The notes: generated by a model not told the origin, from the letters alone. A DNA stretch of 64,000 nt from Nocardioides sp. SLBN-35 (GCF_006715725.1 NZ_VFNU01000001.1:2046001-2110000), one strand, 5' to 3'; positions 1-8,365 are shown, counted from the stretch's first letter. Numbers and translations are program-made.

Positions 1-705
1 TGCTCGGTCAGCACCGGCACCCTGCGCCTGGTCACCTACGCCGACGACGCGGCGTTCACCGCCGCCCGCACCGCCCGCTTCGACTACCGCGCCGGCACGA
101 TGAGCGCCGACAACGGCGCCACGGCCCTCTACGAGTACGACCCCGAGCGGGGCGGCACCACCGACCCGGCCGTCGTCTACTGGGACAGCAAGGGCGCCAA
201 GCAGTCTGCGCTCCTCGAGGGCGAGGGCACCGCCACCATCGACGCGGTCGTCGCCAGCTTCACCAGCACCTCCCCCCGCGTCACCGAGCCGACCGCGCCG
301 GCCCACCCCAAGCTGATCGAGTTCATCAAGATCAACATGGACCCCGCCAAGTGCACCCGCGAGCGCACCTTCTTCACCGGCGAGACCGAGGAGAGCAGCT
401 GCGAGACCGACGACAGCGGGATCATCGTCAGCGTCGGCCGCTACTCCACCCGCAAGGAGATGAAGGCTGACCGCAAGTACTACAAGAAGCAGTACGACGA
501 GGCCGGCACCCAGGGCGGGGGCGGCACGTGGCGCTTCGGCGAGGGCGAGGCCGAGGGCGGCTACTACGCCTACCTCGACAGCTCCGGGGAGACCGCGACG
601 GTCTACTGGGACTGGAACGCCGACGACTGCTACTGCTACGGCGTCGCGCGGAACTTCGAGGGCGACCTCGAGGGCCTCGAGAAGTGGTGGCCCTCCGACG
701 ACTGA
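1..705 (+). CDS. Hypothetical protein with two similar domains, 5' end outside the window
   Basis: The reading frame is open from base 1 and stops at 703-705, so the start lies upstream of the window. The visible 234 residues hold two copies of a similar module. Each has a Cys followed by a short strand, a run ending in tyrosines, and a V-Y-W-D motif (VYWDSKG in the first, VYWDWNA in the second). The second copy has extra cysteines (DDCYCYG). This layout suits the extracytoplasmic part of a membrane protein, possibly a sensor domain of a kinase, but no membrane segment or catalytic domain is visible here. It converges with the PP2C gene, ending 9 bases from its stop codon. The function is unknown. 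Coding status is well supported by the frame and composition; the role is a guess. Confidence 0.7.
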   Translation, partial: CSVSTGTLRLVTYADDAAFTAARTARFDYRAGTMSADNGATALYEYDPERGGTTDPAVVYWDSKGAKQSALLEGEGTATIDAVVASFTSTSPRVTEPTAPAHPKLIEFIKINMDPAKCTRERTFFTGETEESSCETDDSGIIVSVGRYSTRKEMKADRKYYKKQYDEAGTQGGGGTWRFGEGEAEGGYYAYLDSSGETATVYWDWNADDCYCYGVARNFEGDLEGLEKWWPSDD

Positions 706-714
706 CGGGGGTGC

Positions 715-1596
715 TCAGCCCTCGGGCACCGGCACGGTGTCGGCGAGGTCGGGCCGGTCGATCCCGGCGACGTCGTTGCGCACCAGCAGCGCCATCGTGG
801 TGTCGTCGCCCCCGATGAGGGCGGGCTCGGCCAGCCACTCGGGCAGCTGCTCGCGCACCCAGCCCAGGCCCCGGGCCCGGGCGAACTCCAGCAGCTGCTC
901 GCCGGTCTGGCGCCACCACCCGTGGGAGTCGACCCGCGAGCGGCCGAAGCCGTCGGTGCACAGGAAGACCAGCGCCGCGCGGTCGGCGGCGGCGTCGACG
1001 ACGCCGACCCGCAGCGCGTCGAGCGGGCGCGGCTGGCACAGCGAGCTGGTGTGCAGCCCGTCGAGGTAGGGATCCTCGGGCAGGGGGCGCGAGGCGGTGC
1101 CGTCGCTGTCCACCAGGACCGAGTCGCCGTCGCCGATCTGCAGGAACACCATCACGTCCCCGGCCGCGGCCGCGCCGAGGATGGTCGAGCCGTAGGCACG
1201 CAGCGGGTCTGCGGAGGCGCCGAGCTCGTCCTCGGCGGGGGAGTAGGGGTTCGCCTCGAGGTGGTGGCGGACCTTCGCGGTCCAGGTCTCCACGATCGCC
1301 GCCCCGGCCCGCGCCACCCGGTCGCGGGCGGTCTCGTCGGGCGCGGTCAGGTCGGGCAGGATCCGGCGCAGCTCCTCGACCGCGCTGACCACCGCCAGCG
1401 CCGCGCCGGTGTCGCTGCGGAAGTGGTACTTGTGCCCGTGGCCGTCGGCGACGGCGATGACCGCATGCCCCAGCGCCTGGTCGCTCCAGGTGAGCACGGC
1501 GTCCTGGATCGGCAGCTCGTCTCGGACGTGGACCGAGCCGATCGTCGTACCCGACAGGGTCGTCCACACCGGATCGGCGTCCGGGCGGTCGGTCAT
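715..1596 (-). CDS. PP2C-family serine/threonine phosphatase (VWA/kinase module)
   Basis: A 293-residue cytosolic metal-dependent protein phosphatase. The PP2C signatures are present in order: the metal-binding ADGHGH, then GDGDSV, TDGFGRS and GGDDTTMALL near the C-terminus. The ATG at 1594-1596 overlaps the stop of the upstream VWA gene (ATGA), so the two are almost certainly co-translated. In known TerY-type triads a VWA protein, a PP2C phosphatase and a protein kinase are encoded together, and the phosphatase is thought to reverse the kinase's action. The kinase here is divergent, starting about 0.8 kb away. I infer that this enzyme dephosphorylates either that kinase or the FHA ligand of the downstream protease. 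Family assignment is firm; the partners are inferred. Confidence 0.88.
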   Translation of the reverse strand: MTDRPDADPVWTTLSGTTIGSVHVRDELPIQDAVLTWSDQALGHAVIAVADGHGHKYHFRSDTGAALAVVSAVEELRRILPDLTAPDETARDRVARAGAAIVETWTAKVRHHLEANPYSPAEDELGASADPLRAYGSTILGAAAAGDVMVFLQIGDGDSVLVDSDGTASRPLPEDPYLDGLHTSSLCQPRPLDALRVGVVDAAADRAALVFLCTDGFGRSRVDSHGWWRQTGEQLLEFARARGLGWVREQLPEWLAEPALIGGDDTTMALLVRNDVAGIDRPDLADTVPVPEG

Positions 1597-2294
1597 CCCA
1601 GGGTGCTCCAGATCGGGTCGCCGATCGGGCTCGGCGGCGCCGCGGTCACCCCGGATCCCGGACCGACGACCGGTCGCGAGGCGACCTTGCTGGCCGCCTT
1701 GGAGGCCCAGACGATGTACTCGACGAGCTGCTCCGGGTTGTCCGCGCGCAGCAGCGGCACCTCCTCGTCGCCGATGAACCGGCGCAGGGAGTGCATGTCG
1801 GCGTCGCGGCCCACGCCGAGCGCGAGCCGGACCGCGGTGGCGCCCCAGCGGTTGTTGAGCAGAGCCTGCAGGCCCTCGGCGAACGTGACACCACTGCTCT
1901 GCGTGGGGCGGCCGTCGGAGACGAGGATGATCGCGGGCGGGAACGCGCTGTTGGACTCGTCGAGGTGGTCGAGTGCGCCGGCCAGGGTCTGCAGCGCGCT
2001 GCCGAGCTCGGTGAACCCGCGCGGCACCGCCTCCAGCCGGGTCCAGTGGATCCGGTCGACCGGGGTCGGCTCCTCGATGATCCACTGCGGCTCGTTGGCG
2101 AACGCCAGCACCCGGACCAGCATCTCGGCGTGCGGGTTGGCCCGCGCCTCGTCCTTCAGGTGCGGCAGGACCTCGGTGATGGCGTTGTTGAGCGCCTGGA
2201 TGCGGCCGCCGCGCAGCATCGAGCCCGACACGTCGAGCACGAAGATGAAGTGCAGGGGCTTGCGCGCCAGGGCACCGCCGAGCCGATCGCTCAT
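1593..2294 (-). CDS. TerY-like von Willebrand factor type A protein
   Basis: A 233-residue protein made almost entirely of one VWA domain. It has a complete MIDAS metal site: DVSGSM at residues 21-26 (D-x-S-x-S), a Thr in GFTELGSAL, and the Asp of LVSDGRP. The start ATG at 2292-2294 is preceded by a strong GGAGG ribosome site (2301-2310), which excludes the longer upstream frame. The gene overlaps the PP2C gene by four bases. VWA proteins of this kind act as metal-dependent protein-interaction scaffolds. With PP2C and kinase genes beside it, it matches the TerY component of published VWA/PP2C/kinase triads. No signal peptide is seen, so it is probably cytosolic. Confidence 0.85.
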   Translation of the reverse strand: MSDRLGGALARKPLHFIFVLDVSGSMLRGGRIQALNNAITEVLPHLKDEARANPHAEMLVRVLAFANEPQWIIEEPTPVDRIHWTRLEAVPRGFTELGSALQTLAGALDHLDESNSAFPPAIILVSDGRPTQSSGVTFAEGLQALLNNRWGATAVRLALGVGRDADMHSLRRFIGDEEVPLLRADNPEQLVEYIVWASKAASKVASRPVVGPGSGVTAAPPSPIGDPIWSTLG

Positions 2295-2400
2295 CGAGGG
2301 CCTCCTTCCACCTGGGCGTCGGGTTTCAACTGTTCCCGTTCTGTCGAGGTTATAGCCTGTCACGGGTCCAGGAACGCGATAACGGAGGTCGGTCACACCC
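2295..2400. promoter_or_regulatory. Divergent promoter region between VWA-PP2C and kinase-protease operons
   Basis: These 106 bases separate two divergently transcribed gene pairs and must carry both promoters. On the minus strand a TATAAC (2354-2349) is a plausible -10 element for the VWA gene, giving a leader of about 50 bases with a GGAGG site. No convincing -35 box is visible. On the plus strand a GGAGG-like site lies about 12 bases before the kinase ATG. A shared control region fits joint regulation of the module. Confidence 0.4.
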
Positions 2401-3720
2401 ATGGTGCTGGCAGAGGGCGTCGAGGTCGACCTCGGGCCGTTGGGGCGCGCCCGGGTGACGTCACTGCTCGGCCAGGGCGGCCAGGGCTACGTGTTCGAGG
2501 TGCGCCGCGACTCCGGCGAGCCCCTGGCGCTGAAGTGGTACAAGCCCGAGAGCGCCACCGCCCAGCAGTACGACGAGATGCAGCAGCTCGTCGAGATCGG
2601 CTCGCCCCACCAGCGGTTCCTGTGGCCGCTCAGCATGGCGCGGGTCGGGACCGAGCCGAGCTTCGGCTACGTCATGCACCTGCGCCACCCCCGCTACCTC
2701 GAGCTCAGCTACCTGCTCCTCAACGCCGACCGCGACGGCAAGCCGCTCGACGTCTCCTTCGCCTCGATCATCGAGCTGTGCCGCCAGCTCAGCTACAGCT
2801 TCCTGCGCCTGCACGCCCGCGGCCTGTGCTACCGCGACATCTCCTTCGGCAACGTCTTCTTCGACCCGGGCAACGGCGACGTGCTGATCTGCGACAACGA
2901 CAACGTCGGCATCGACAACGGCACCGGCCGGGTGCTCGGGACGCCGTACTTCATGGCGCCCGAGGTGGTCCGCGACACGACGTACCGCACCCTGCCCAAC
3001 ACCGACACCGACCGGCACTCGCTGGCCGTGCTGCTCTTCTACTCGCTGTTCCTCGGCCACCCGCTCGAGGGTGCGCGCACCGACGCCGGCATGCGTGACG
3101 CCCACTGGCTGATGACCCACTTCGGCACCGAGCCGCTGTTCTGCATGCACCCCACCCGCGCCGAGAACCGGCCGGCCCAGATCGTGCAGCAGTACTGGAA
3201 CATCTACCCGCAGTTCCTGCGCGACCTGTTCGTCCAGGCGTTCGTCGACGGCATGGACAACCCCGGCGCGCGGGTCACCGAGGGCCAGTGGATCAAGGCG
3301 CTCGACCGGCTGCGCGACGGGATGCTCGCGTGCCCGACCTGCGGCACGACCAACTTCTGGAGCCCCGCCGAGGACAGCGTGACCTGCTGGCAGGACGGCA
3401 CCCAGGTGCGCCCGCCATACCTGCTCCACGTCGGGCGCCGCACCGTCGCCGTGGGGCCGCAGACCACGCTGCGCTCGGACCACCTGACCTCCGGCGTCGA
3501 CCATCCGCAGGTGCTCGGCCAGGTCCGCCAGCACCCCGACGCCCCCGAGCGCTGGGGACTGCACAACGCCTCCGACTTCTCCTGGCCGGTCGCCTACCCG
3601 GGCGGCCAGAATTTCCTGCTCGAGCCGGACCGCACCATCGAGCTGGTGTCCGGGGCCCGGATCCAGATCCGCAACGCCACGGTGCAGGTACGCCGGCCGG
3701 CAACTGACGGGCAGGGGTGA
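2401..3720 (+). CDS. Protein-kinase-like protein with C-terminal zinc-ribbon-like segment
   Basis: A 439-residue eukaryotic-type protein kinase homologue. It has a glycine-rich loop GQGGQG (24-29), a candidate ATP-binding Lys45 (ALKWYKP), a catalytic loop YRDISFGN with Asp146 and Asn151, DND at 165-167 in place of the usual DFG, and an APEV motif. The catalytic residues are therefore present, but His of HRD is Tyr and the Phe-Gly of DFG are changed. After the kinase fold comes CPTC (311-314) with a further Cys329, resembling a zinc ribbon but with only three cysteines, then a C-terminal beta-rich tail. Kinase plus zinc ribbon is the layout of the kinase in TerY-type triads. The stop overlaps the GTG of the FHA-protease gene, so the two are coupled. 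Confidence 0.85.
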   Translation: MVLAEGVEVDLGPLGRARVTSLLGQGGQGYVFEVRRDSGEPLALKWYKPESATAQQYDEMQQLVEIGSPHQRFLWPLSMARVGTEPSFGYVMHLRHPRYLELSYLLLNADRDGKPLDVSFASIIELCRQLSYSFLRLHARGLCYRDISFGNVFFDPGNGDVLICDNDNVGIDNGTGRVLGTPYFMAPEVVRDTTYRTLPNTDTDRHSLAVLLFYSLFLGHPLEGARTDAGMRDAHWLMTHFGTEPLFCMHPTRAENRPAQIVQQYWNIYPQFLRDLFVQAFVDGMDNPGARVTEGQWIKALDRLRDGMLACPTCGTTNFWSPAEDSVTCWQDGTQVRPPYLLHVGRRTVAVGPQTTLRSDHLTSGVDHPQVLGQVRQHPDAPERWGLHNASDFSWPVAYPGGQNFLLEPDRTIELVSGARIQIRNATVQVRRPATDGQG

Positions 3721-5558
3721 GCGTCGTGTCCGCACTCGTCGTCGAGGTCGACGGCCGGGTCCTGCGTCTCGAGGGGAAGCCGGTCTACCGGATCGGCCGC
3801 GCCATCGAGGCCGACGTCGTGCTCACCGCCGGCTCGGTCTCCCGCCAGCACGCTGAGCTCCAGGCCACCGACTACGGCTGGGTGCTCGTCGACAGCGGCA
3901 GCCAGTTCGGCACCTACGTCGACGACGAGCGGATCACCGACTACCCGGTCGAGCGGCGGATCACCGTGCGCTGCGGCCCGCCGGCTCCCGGTTCCTCCCT
4001 CGCGATCATCCCGGCCGAGGAGTACGACGTCGTCGCTGCCACCCCGGTCGCGCCCGCGCCGCCGCCGGACGAGCCCAGCGGGCCCGCCGCGCCGTCGTAC
4101 GTCGTCGACGAGGCGACCCGGCCGCCGTTCCCGGTGACACCGCCCCCCTCGATGCCACCCTCGATGCCACCGTCGACGCCACCGTCGATGCCGCCCCCGG
4201 CCACGCCGCCGATGGGCACGCCGTCGCCCTGGGCGCCGCCCGCGGGTGCGCCCGTACCGTCGATCCCCGCCCCCGGCGCCCGTCCGGCCGCCGCGCCCGG
4301 CCTGCCGGCGGCGATCTCCGGCAACGACGCCACGCAGATCCTCGCCATGCCGCGCCCGTCGGGCCCGCCCGGTGCCGGCGCCGCGCCGCGCACCGGCCCG
4401 GACCTGCTGCTCGTCGCCGAGGGGCGCGAGCACCGCTTCCGCCATCCCACGCCGATCACCGTCGGGCGGCGCAGCGACTGCACCGTGGTCATCGGCGACC
4501 CGGCCTGCTCGCGCCTGCACGGCCGGATCGACCCGGTCCCGGGCGGCTGGACCTACACGAACCTCTCCAACGAGGGCACCTTCCACGACGGTCGCCGGGT
4601 CACCACGACCCGCTTCGACGAGCGGCTGGCGCTGCGCCTGGGCCACCCGGTCGCCGGTCCCGAGCTCACCTTGGTGCCCATCCTGTCCGCAGCCGAGGAG
4701 GAGCGGCGGATCGCCCGTCGCCGGCTCGGCAAGCGGCTCGCGATCATCGGCGGCATCGCCGCGGCGCTGCTGCTGGTCGCCGGGATCGTGGGTCTGGCGT
4801 TCGTCCTGGGCCGCGACGAGCCGGTCAAGCGTGCCGGCGGCGACACGGATGTGCTGGAGGCGGCGAAGGCGGCCACCGTCAAGATCACCGCCGAGAGCCA
4901 CCTGCTCGACGACCCGTCGAAGACCGGCACCTACCACGGCTCGGGCTCGATCATCCGCTCCGACGGCCTGATCCTCACCAACGCCCACGTCGCCGCCCCC
5001 GAGTCACCCGGCCTCGCGGAGAAGTACGGCGACGAGGTGCTCATCGCCAATCCCAACTACCTGCTGATCTCGCTGACCGACGGCATGACCGACACCAACG
5101 CCCCGGCCGCCTACCGGGCGCGCGTGGTGGAGGCCGACGGCAACCTCGACGTCGCCGTCGTGCAGATCTACGCCGACGAGGACGGCAAGCCGCTCGAGGA
5201 CGACCTCGACCTCCCGACCGTCCCGATCGGCAGCTCCGACGACCTGCGGGCCGGCGACAGCGTCACCGTGCTGGGCTTCCCGGCCGTGGCCGGCGACGGC
5301 GAGTCGATCACGGTCACCACCGGCGTCATCTCCACCGTCCTGAACGACCCCGACCTCGGGCCGCGCTCCGAGCTCGACACGGACGCCCGGATCGCCCCCG
5401 GCAACTCCGGCGGCATGGCGATCAACGAGGACGGCGAGCTGATCGGCATCCCGACCTCGCTGTTCGCCGACGAGGGGAGCACGGTCACCAGCGGCCGGAT
5501 CCGGTCGATCGACGTCGTGAAGGACCTGATCAAGAAGGCCGAGGACGAGACGGACTGA
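3717..5558 (+). CDS. Membrane-anchored FHA-FHA-trypsin-like serine protease
   Basis: A 613-residue fusion. FHA domain 1 (about residues 20-80; GRAIEAD, SVSRQHAEL, FGTYV) is followed by a Pro-rich linker with PPSMPPSMPP-type repeats (about 105-200). FHA domain 2 follows (about 225-310; VGRRSDC, CSRLHGR). A single membrane span lies near 340-363 after an Arg-rich stretch, and a trypsin/DegP-type protease domain fills 380-610. The catalytic triad is intact: His424 (TNAHVA), Asp478 (NLDVAVV), Ser564 (GNSGG). The topology predicts phosphothreonine-binding FHA domains inside the cell and the protease outside. The GTG start overlaps the kinase stop. I infer that kinase/phosphatase signalling is read by the FHA domains and passed to the extracellular protease. 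The domains are clear; the circuit is inferred. Confidence 0.88.
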   Translation: MSVVSALVVEVDGRVLRLEGKPVYRIGRAIEADVVLTAGSVSRQHAELQATDYGWVLVDSGSQFGTYVDDERITDYPVERRITVRCGPPAPGSSLAIIPAEEYDVVAATPVAPAPPPDEPSGPAAPSYVVDEATRPPFPVTPPPSMPPSMPPSTPPSMPPPATPPMGTPSPWAPPAGAPVPSIPAPGARPAAAPGLPAAISGNDATQILAMPRPSGPPGAGAAPRTGPDLLLVAEGREHRFRHPTPITVGRRSDCTVVIGDPACSRLHGRIDPVPGGWTYTNLSNEGTFHDGRRVTTTRFDERLALRLGHPVAGPELTLVPILSAAEEERRIARRRLGKRLAIIGGIAAALLLVAGIVGLAFVLGRDEPVKRAGGDTDVLEAAKAATVKITAESHLLDDPSKTGTYHGSGSIIRSDGLILTNAHVAAPESPGLAEKYGDEVLIANPNYLLISLTDGMTDTNAPAAYRARVVEADGNLDVAVVQIYADEDGKPLEDDLDLPTVPIGSSDDLRAGDSVTVLGFPAVAGDGESITVTTGVISTVLNDPDLGPRSELDTDARIAPGNSGGMAINEDGELIGIPTSLFADEGSTVTSGRIRSIDVVKDLIKKAEDETD

Positions 5559-5617
5559 CTCGGGACATGCCTGCGCCCCCGCGGACGTGAGGTCCTGCGG
5601 GGTGCGGGGCGGGGTGG

Positions 5618-6922
5618 CTACTGGTCGGGCGGGCCGGTGTCGCCGGTGGTGTGGAGGGGGTGGGTGCCGCGGTGGTCGACGCGGAACCGGAACCCGTTGG
5701 GGCTGGTCCACACATAGGTCGCCGGCATCGGGGTCTCGTAGCGCCACAGTGAGTGGGTCTTGGCGCGGTGATGGCGCCGACACAGCGGGGCCTCGTTGCA
5801 GGGGCAGGTCGGTCCACCCTGGCCGTAGGGCTTGGCGTGGTCGAGGTCGCACCTGGACGCAGGTCGGGTGCAGTGGGGGAAGCGGCAGGTGTGGACCCGC
5901 AGCATGACGCGGGCCTTGTGGCGGTCGGGGATCTCGTACGCCGTCACAGGCACGTGGTCGGCCAGGTCGATCACCGGCCGCACGATGATCGTGGTGCCCT
6001 TCGACCGCAGCCACTCCCGGATCTGCGCGGCGGTGATCGGACAACGTCCCTCGTCCCACCGGCCGACAGGGTTGTGCCCGGTCAGGGTGGTGTCGGTGAC
6101 GTGCACGTTGAGCACGACCTTGCGGCCCGGGACGGTCGCGACGACCTCGCCGGTGTCCGGGTCGGGGAGCAACAGGTCCAGGGCCAGGTCGTCGCGGGCG
6201 AGCTCGGCAGCGGCCTTGGACCGGCGCACGTCGAGCGTCGAGTCGTCACCGAGCCGACCCAGGACCTCGGCCCGACGGGCGACCGCTTGGTCGAGGTCGT
6301 GGCCATCCGCGGCGTCCAGCAGCCCGTCGAGGTGGACCATCCCGTGCTCGTCGACCTCGCTCAGGTCGAAATGCCGATGGTCGGCGGCGGCCTTCTGACG
6401 CTCGGCCTCGGCACGGTCGGGGTCGAACCGAAGCACCGCCTCTGCCACGAGCCTCACCAGTTGCGCCCAGCCGACCCCGGAGGCGTTGAACAGCTGCCGG
6501 TCCACGAACCCAGCCGCCTCAGCACACAGGCCGTGGGTGAGGTCGGCGATCCGCTCCGCCCGCCACGGCGCCAACCGACCGGAGGTGACAGTGGCATAGA
6601 CGTTGGGGAGGCGCCAGGCACACTCGATCACCCGCCCGACATACGCCTTCCCGCCGTCGGGGGACCTGCCGAGGACCGCGACCAGCTCCATCAACGCGAA
6701 CTCGCTGACCAGGGGTGCACCCGCACCTGCGATCGGGACACCGGTGTCGAGGTAGCCCTCGGTGATCGTGGCCGCCCGCTCAGGGCCGGTGACGATGTGG
6801 CCGCTGGCCCAGGCGGTGATGTCCTCCCACTCCTCGATGATGAGGGCGTTGCGGGAACGGATCCGGTCACCGACCCGTGACAGCAGGGCTGCTGTCGTGC
6901 GGGGCTGGGTTCCGAGATCCAT
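5618..6922 (-). CDS. DUF222 / HNH endonuclease (13E12 repeat family)
   Basis: A 434-residue protein with an N-terminal DUF222 helical domain and a C-terminal HNH nuclease motif at about residues 346-390. That motif has two CxxC-like pairs, CDLDHAKPYGQGG and LCRRHHRAKTH, so the metal site looks complete. The ATG at 6920-6922 begins the recognisable family N-terminus (MDLGTQPRTT). The frame stays open for about 470 bases further upstream, but only through repeat DNA that is not family sequence. These proteins are multicopy in many actinobacteria and their function is unknown; mobility or DNA processing is suspected. It converges with the FHA-protease gene, and a composite repeat array lies directly 5' of it. 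Confidence 0.85.
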   Translation of the reverse strand: MDLGTQPRTTAALLSRVGDRIRSRNALIIEEWEDITAWASGHIVTGPERAATITEGYLDTGVPIAGAGAPLVSEFALMELVAVLGRSPDGGKAYVGRVIECAWRLPNVYATVTSGRLAPWRAERIADLTHGLCAEAAGFVDRQLFNASGVGWAQLVRLVAEAVLRFDPDRAEAERQKAAADHRHFDLSEVDEHGMVHLDGLLDAADGHDLDQAVARRAEVLGRLGDDSTLDVRRSKAAAELARDDLALDLLLPDPDTGEVVATVPGRKVVLNVHVTDTTLTGHNPVGRWDEGRCPITAAQIREWLRSKGTTIIVRPVIDLADHVPVTAYEIPDRHKARVMLRVHTCRFPHCTRPASRCDLDHAKPYGQGGPTCPCNEAPLCRRHHRAKTHSLWRYETPMPATYVWTSPNGFRFRVDHRGTHPLHTTGDTGPPDQ

Positions 6923-7427
6923 GACTGGATTCTCCCATCCACCTCCGACACAATCACGCGTCGGAAACCCGCCTGTGGACAGGGGAAACTCGATCCGTGG
7001 GGTGTGGAGAATCGACGTCTCCAGCTGCCACTGAAGTGGCGTCGCGGACCGCAGCCCGACCGCCGAACCCCAGCCACCTCGACGCCTTCCTCGTCGCTGC
7101 CCTTTCGGAACGAGACCGGCTACGGAGCCGAAGCCCGCGGACAGTTCCGGCAGCACGGCCAGGGGTCTCGAGACGGTCGCTGCGCGACCTCCTCGACCAC
7201 CGGGGGATGCGGACCGTAGCCCGACCGCCGAACCCGGGCCACCTCGACGCCTTGCTCGCCAGCGCCTCTCAGAACGCAACGACCTACGGAGCCGAAGCCC
7301 GCGCAGAGTTCCGGCAGCACGGCCAGAGGTCTCGTGACGGTCGCTGCGCGACCTCCTCGACCACCGGGGTCGCTGCGCGACCTCCTCGACCACCGGGGTC
7401 GCTGCGCGACCTCCTCGACCGCCGCGC
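6923..7427. repeat. Composite repeat array between the HNH gene and ku
   Basis: No gene was found in these 505 bases. A unit starting gcggaccg at 7044 recurs at 7209 (period 165). Each copy carries in order a gcccgaccgccgaaccc block, a ccgaagcccgcg block, a cagttccggcagcacgg-like block, a ggtctcg element, and the hairpin unit ggtcgctgcgcgacc. The same blocks in the same order and orientation appear 5' of the second DUF222-HNH gene (57130-57582). A TGTGGACAG motif near 6973 resembles a DnaA box. Confidence 0.8.
7339..7425 (+). repeat. Three tandem 29-base hairpin repeats at the ku 3' end
   Basis: Copies start at 7339, 7368 and 7397, an exact 29-base period without spacers. Each holds the inverted repeat ggtcgc-tgc-gcgacc followed by a tcctcgaccaccgg segment. 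The last copy ends two bases before the ku stop codon, and a single further copy lies at 7175. The position suggests a transcript-end or terminator-like role for ku. Confidence 0.85.
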
Positions 7428-8330
7428 TCAGCTGGCCTTCTTCTTCGCGGCGGTCTTCTTGGACGCGGTCTTCTTGGCAGCGGACTTCTTCGCGGGAGTC
7501 TTCTTGGCCGCCGCCTTCTTGGCGGTCTTCTTCGTCGCCGGCTTCTCCTCGCCCTCGCCCCGCGAGGTCTTGGCCGCCTCGACCGAGCGCTGCAGCGCGG
7601 CGAGCAGGTCGACCACCTCGCCGCCGGACTTGGCCGAGGTCTCGGTGCGCTGCACCTCGCCGCCCTCGATCTTGGCCTTCACCACTGCCTGGACCGCGTC
7701 GGCGTAGTCGTCCTCGAACTCGGCCGGGTCGAAGTCGCCGGACAGGGTCTCGACGAGCATGTGCGCCATCTTCACCTCGGCGTCCTTGACCTCGCCGGTC
7801 TCGACGCTGAAGTCCGGCTTGCGGATCTCGTCGGGCCACATCATGGTCTGCAGCACGATCACGTCCTCACGCACCCGCAGCACCGCCGTGGTCACCCGTT
7901 GGCGCAGTGCCACGGTGACGACTGCCATCCGGTCGGCGTCGAGCAGCGCCTGGCGGAGCAGGGCGTACGGCTTGGCGCCGGTGCCCTCGGGCTCGAGGTA
8001 GTAGGACTTCTCGAACAGCAGCGGGTCGATCTGGTCGCTCGGCACGAACTTCTCGACCGCGATCTCGCGCGAGGAGGTCGTCGGCAGGTTGGCCAGGTCG
8101 TCCTCGGTGAGGATCACCATCTCGCCGTCCTCGGTCTCGTACCCCTTCGCGATGTCGGAGTACGGCACCTCCTCGCCGTCGATCGCACAGATCCGCTGGT
8201 ACTTGATCCGGCCGCCGTCCTTGGCGTGGACCTGGCGGAACGAGACGTCGTGGCTCTCGGTCGCGCTGTAGAGCTTGACCGGCACGCTGACGAGGCCGAA
8301 GGAAACGGCCCCCTTCCAGATCGCACGCAT
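7428..8330 (-). CDS. ku: Non-homologous end-joining protein Ku
   Basis: A 300-residue bacterial Ku, which forms a ring on broken DNA ends and recruits LigD. The N-terminus MRAIWKGAVSFGLVSVPVKL is the family signature and the Ku core runs to about residue 255. The last 40 residues are an Ala/Lys-rich tail of KKTAKKA-type repeats, typical of actinobacterial Ku and likely to bind DNA without sequence preference. The gene is divergent from the ligase and polymerase genes with only 35 bases between start codons. A TAGTCT box six bases before the ATG suggests leaderless expression. Assignment is firm. Confidence 0.95.
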   Translation of the reverse strand: MRAIWKGAVSFGLVSVPVKLYSATESHDVSFRQVHAKDGGRIKYQRICAIDGEEVPYSDIAKGYETEDGEMVILTEDDLANLPTTSSREIAVEKFVPSDQIDPLLFEKSYYLEPEGTGAKPYALLRQALLDADRMAVVTVALRQRVTTAVLRVREDVIVLQTMMWPDEIRKPDFSVETGEVKDAEVKMAHMLVETLSGDFDPAEFEDDYADAVQAVVKAKIEGGEVQRTETSAKSGGEVVDLLAALQRSVEAAKTSRGEGEEKPATKKTAKKAAAKKTPAKKSAAKKTASKKTAAKKKAS

Positions 8331-8365
8331 GGGTCGAGACTATCCGGTCCTGACAGGATGGGCCC
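8331..8365. promoter_or_regulatory. Overlapping leaderless promoters of ku and the LigD-type ligase
   Basis: Only 35 bases separate the two start codons. On the minus strand TAGTCT (8342-8337) lies six bases before the ku ATG. On the plus strand CAGGAT (8354-8359) lies six bases before the ligase GTG. Both spacings match the -10-to-start distance of leaderless actinobacterial genes. No ribosome site fits in the gap. Confidence 0.45.

Noticed and set aside
6923..7393. N-terminal extension of the first HNH protein
   Set aside because: The frame remains open only because the repeat DNA lacks stops. The family sequence begins at the ATG at 6922.
7339..7425. Possible CRISPR array
   Set aside because: The 29-base copies are directly tandem without spacers, there are only three, and no cas genes are nearby.
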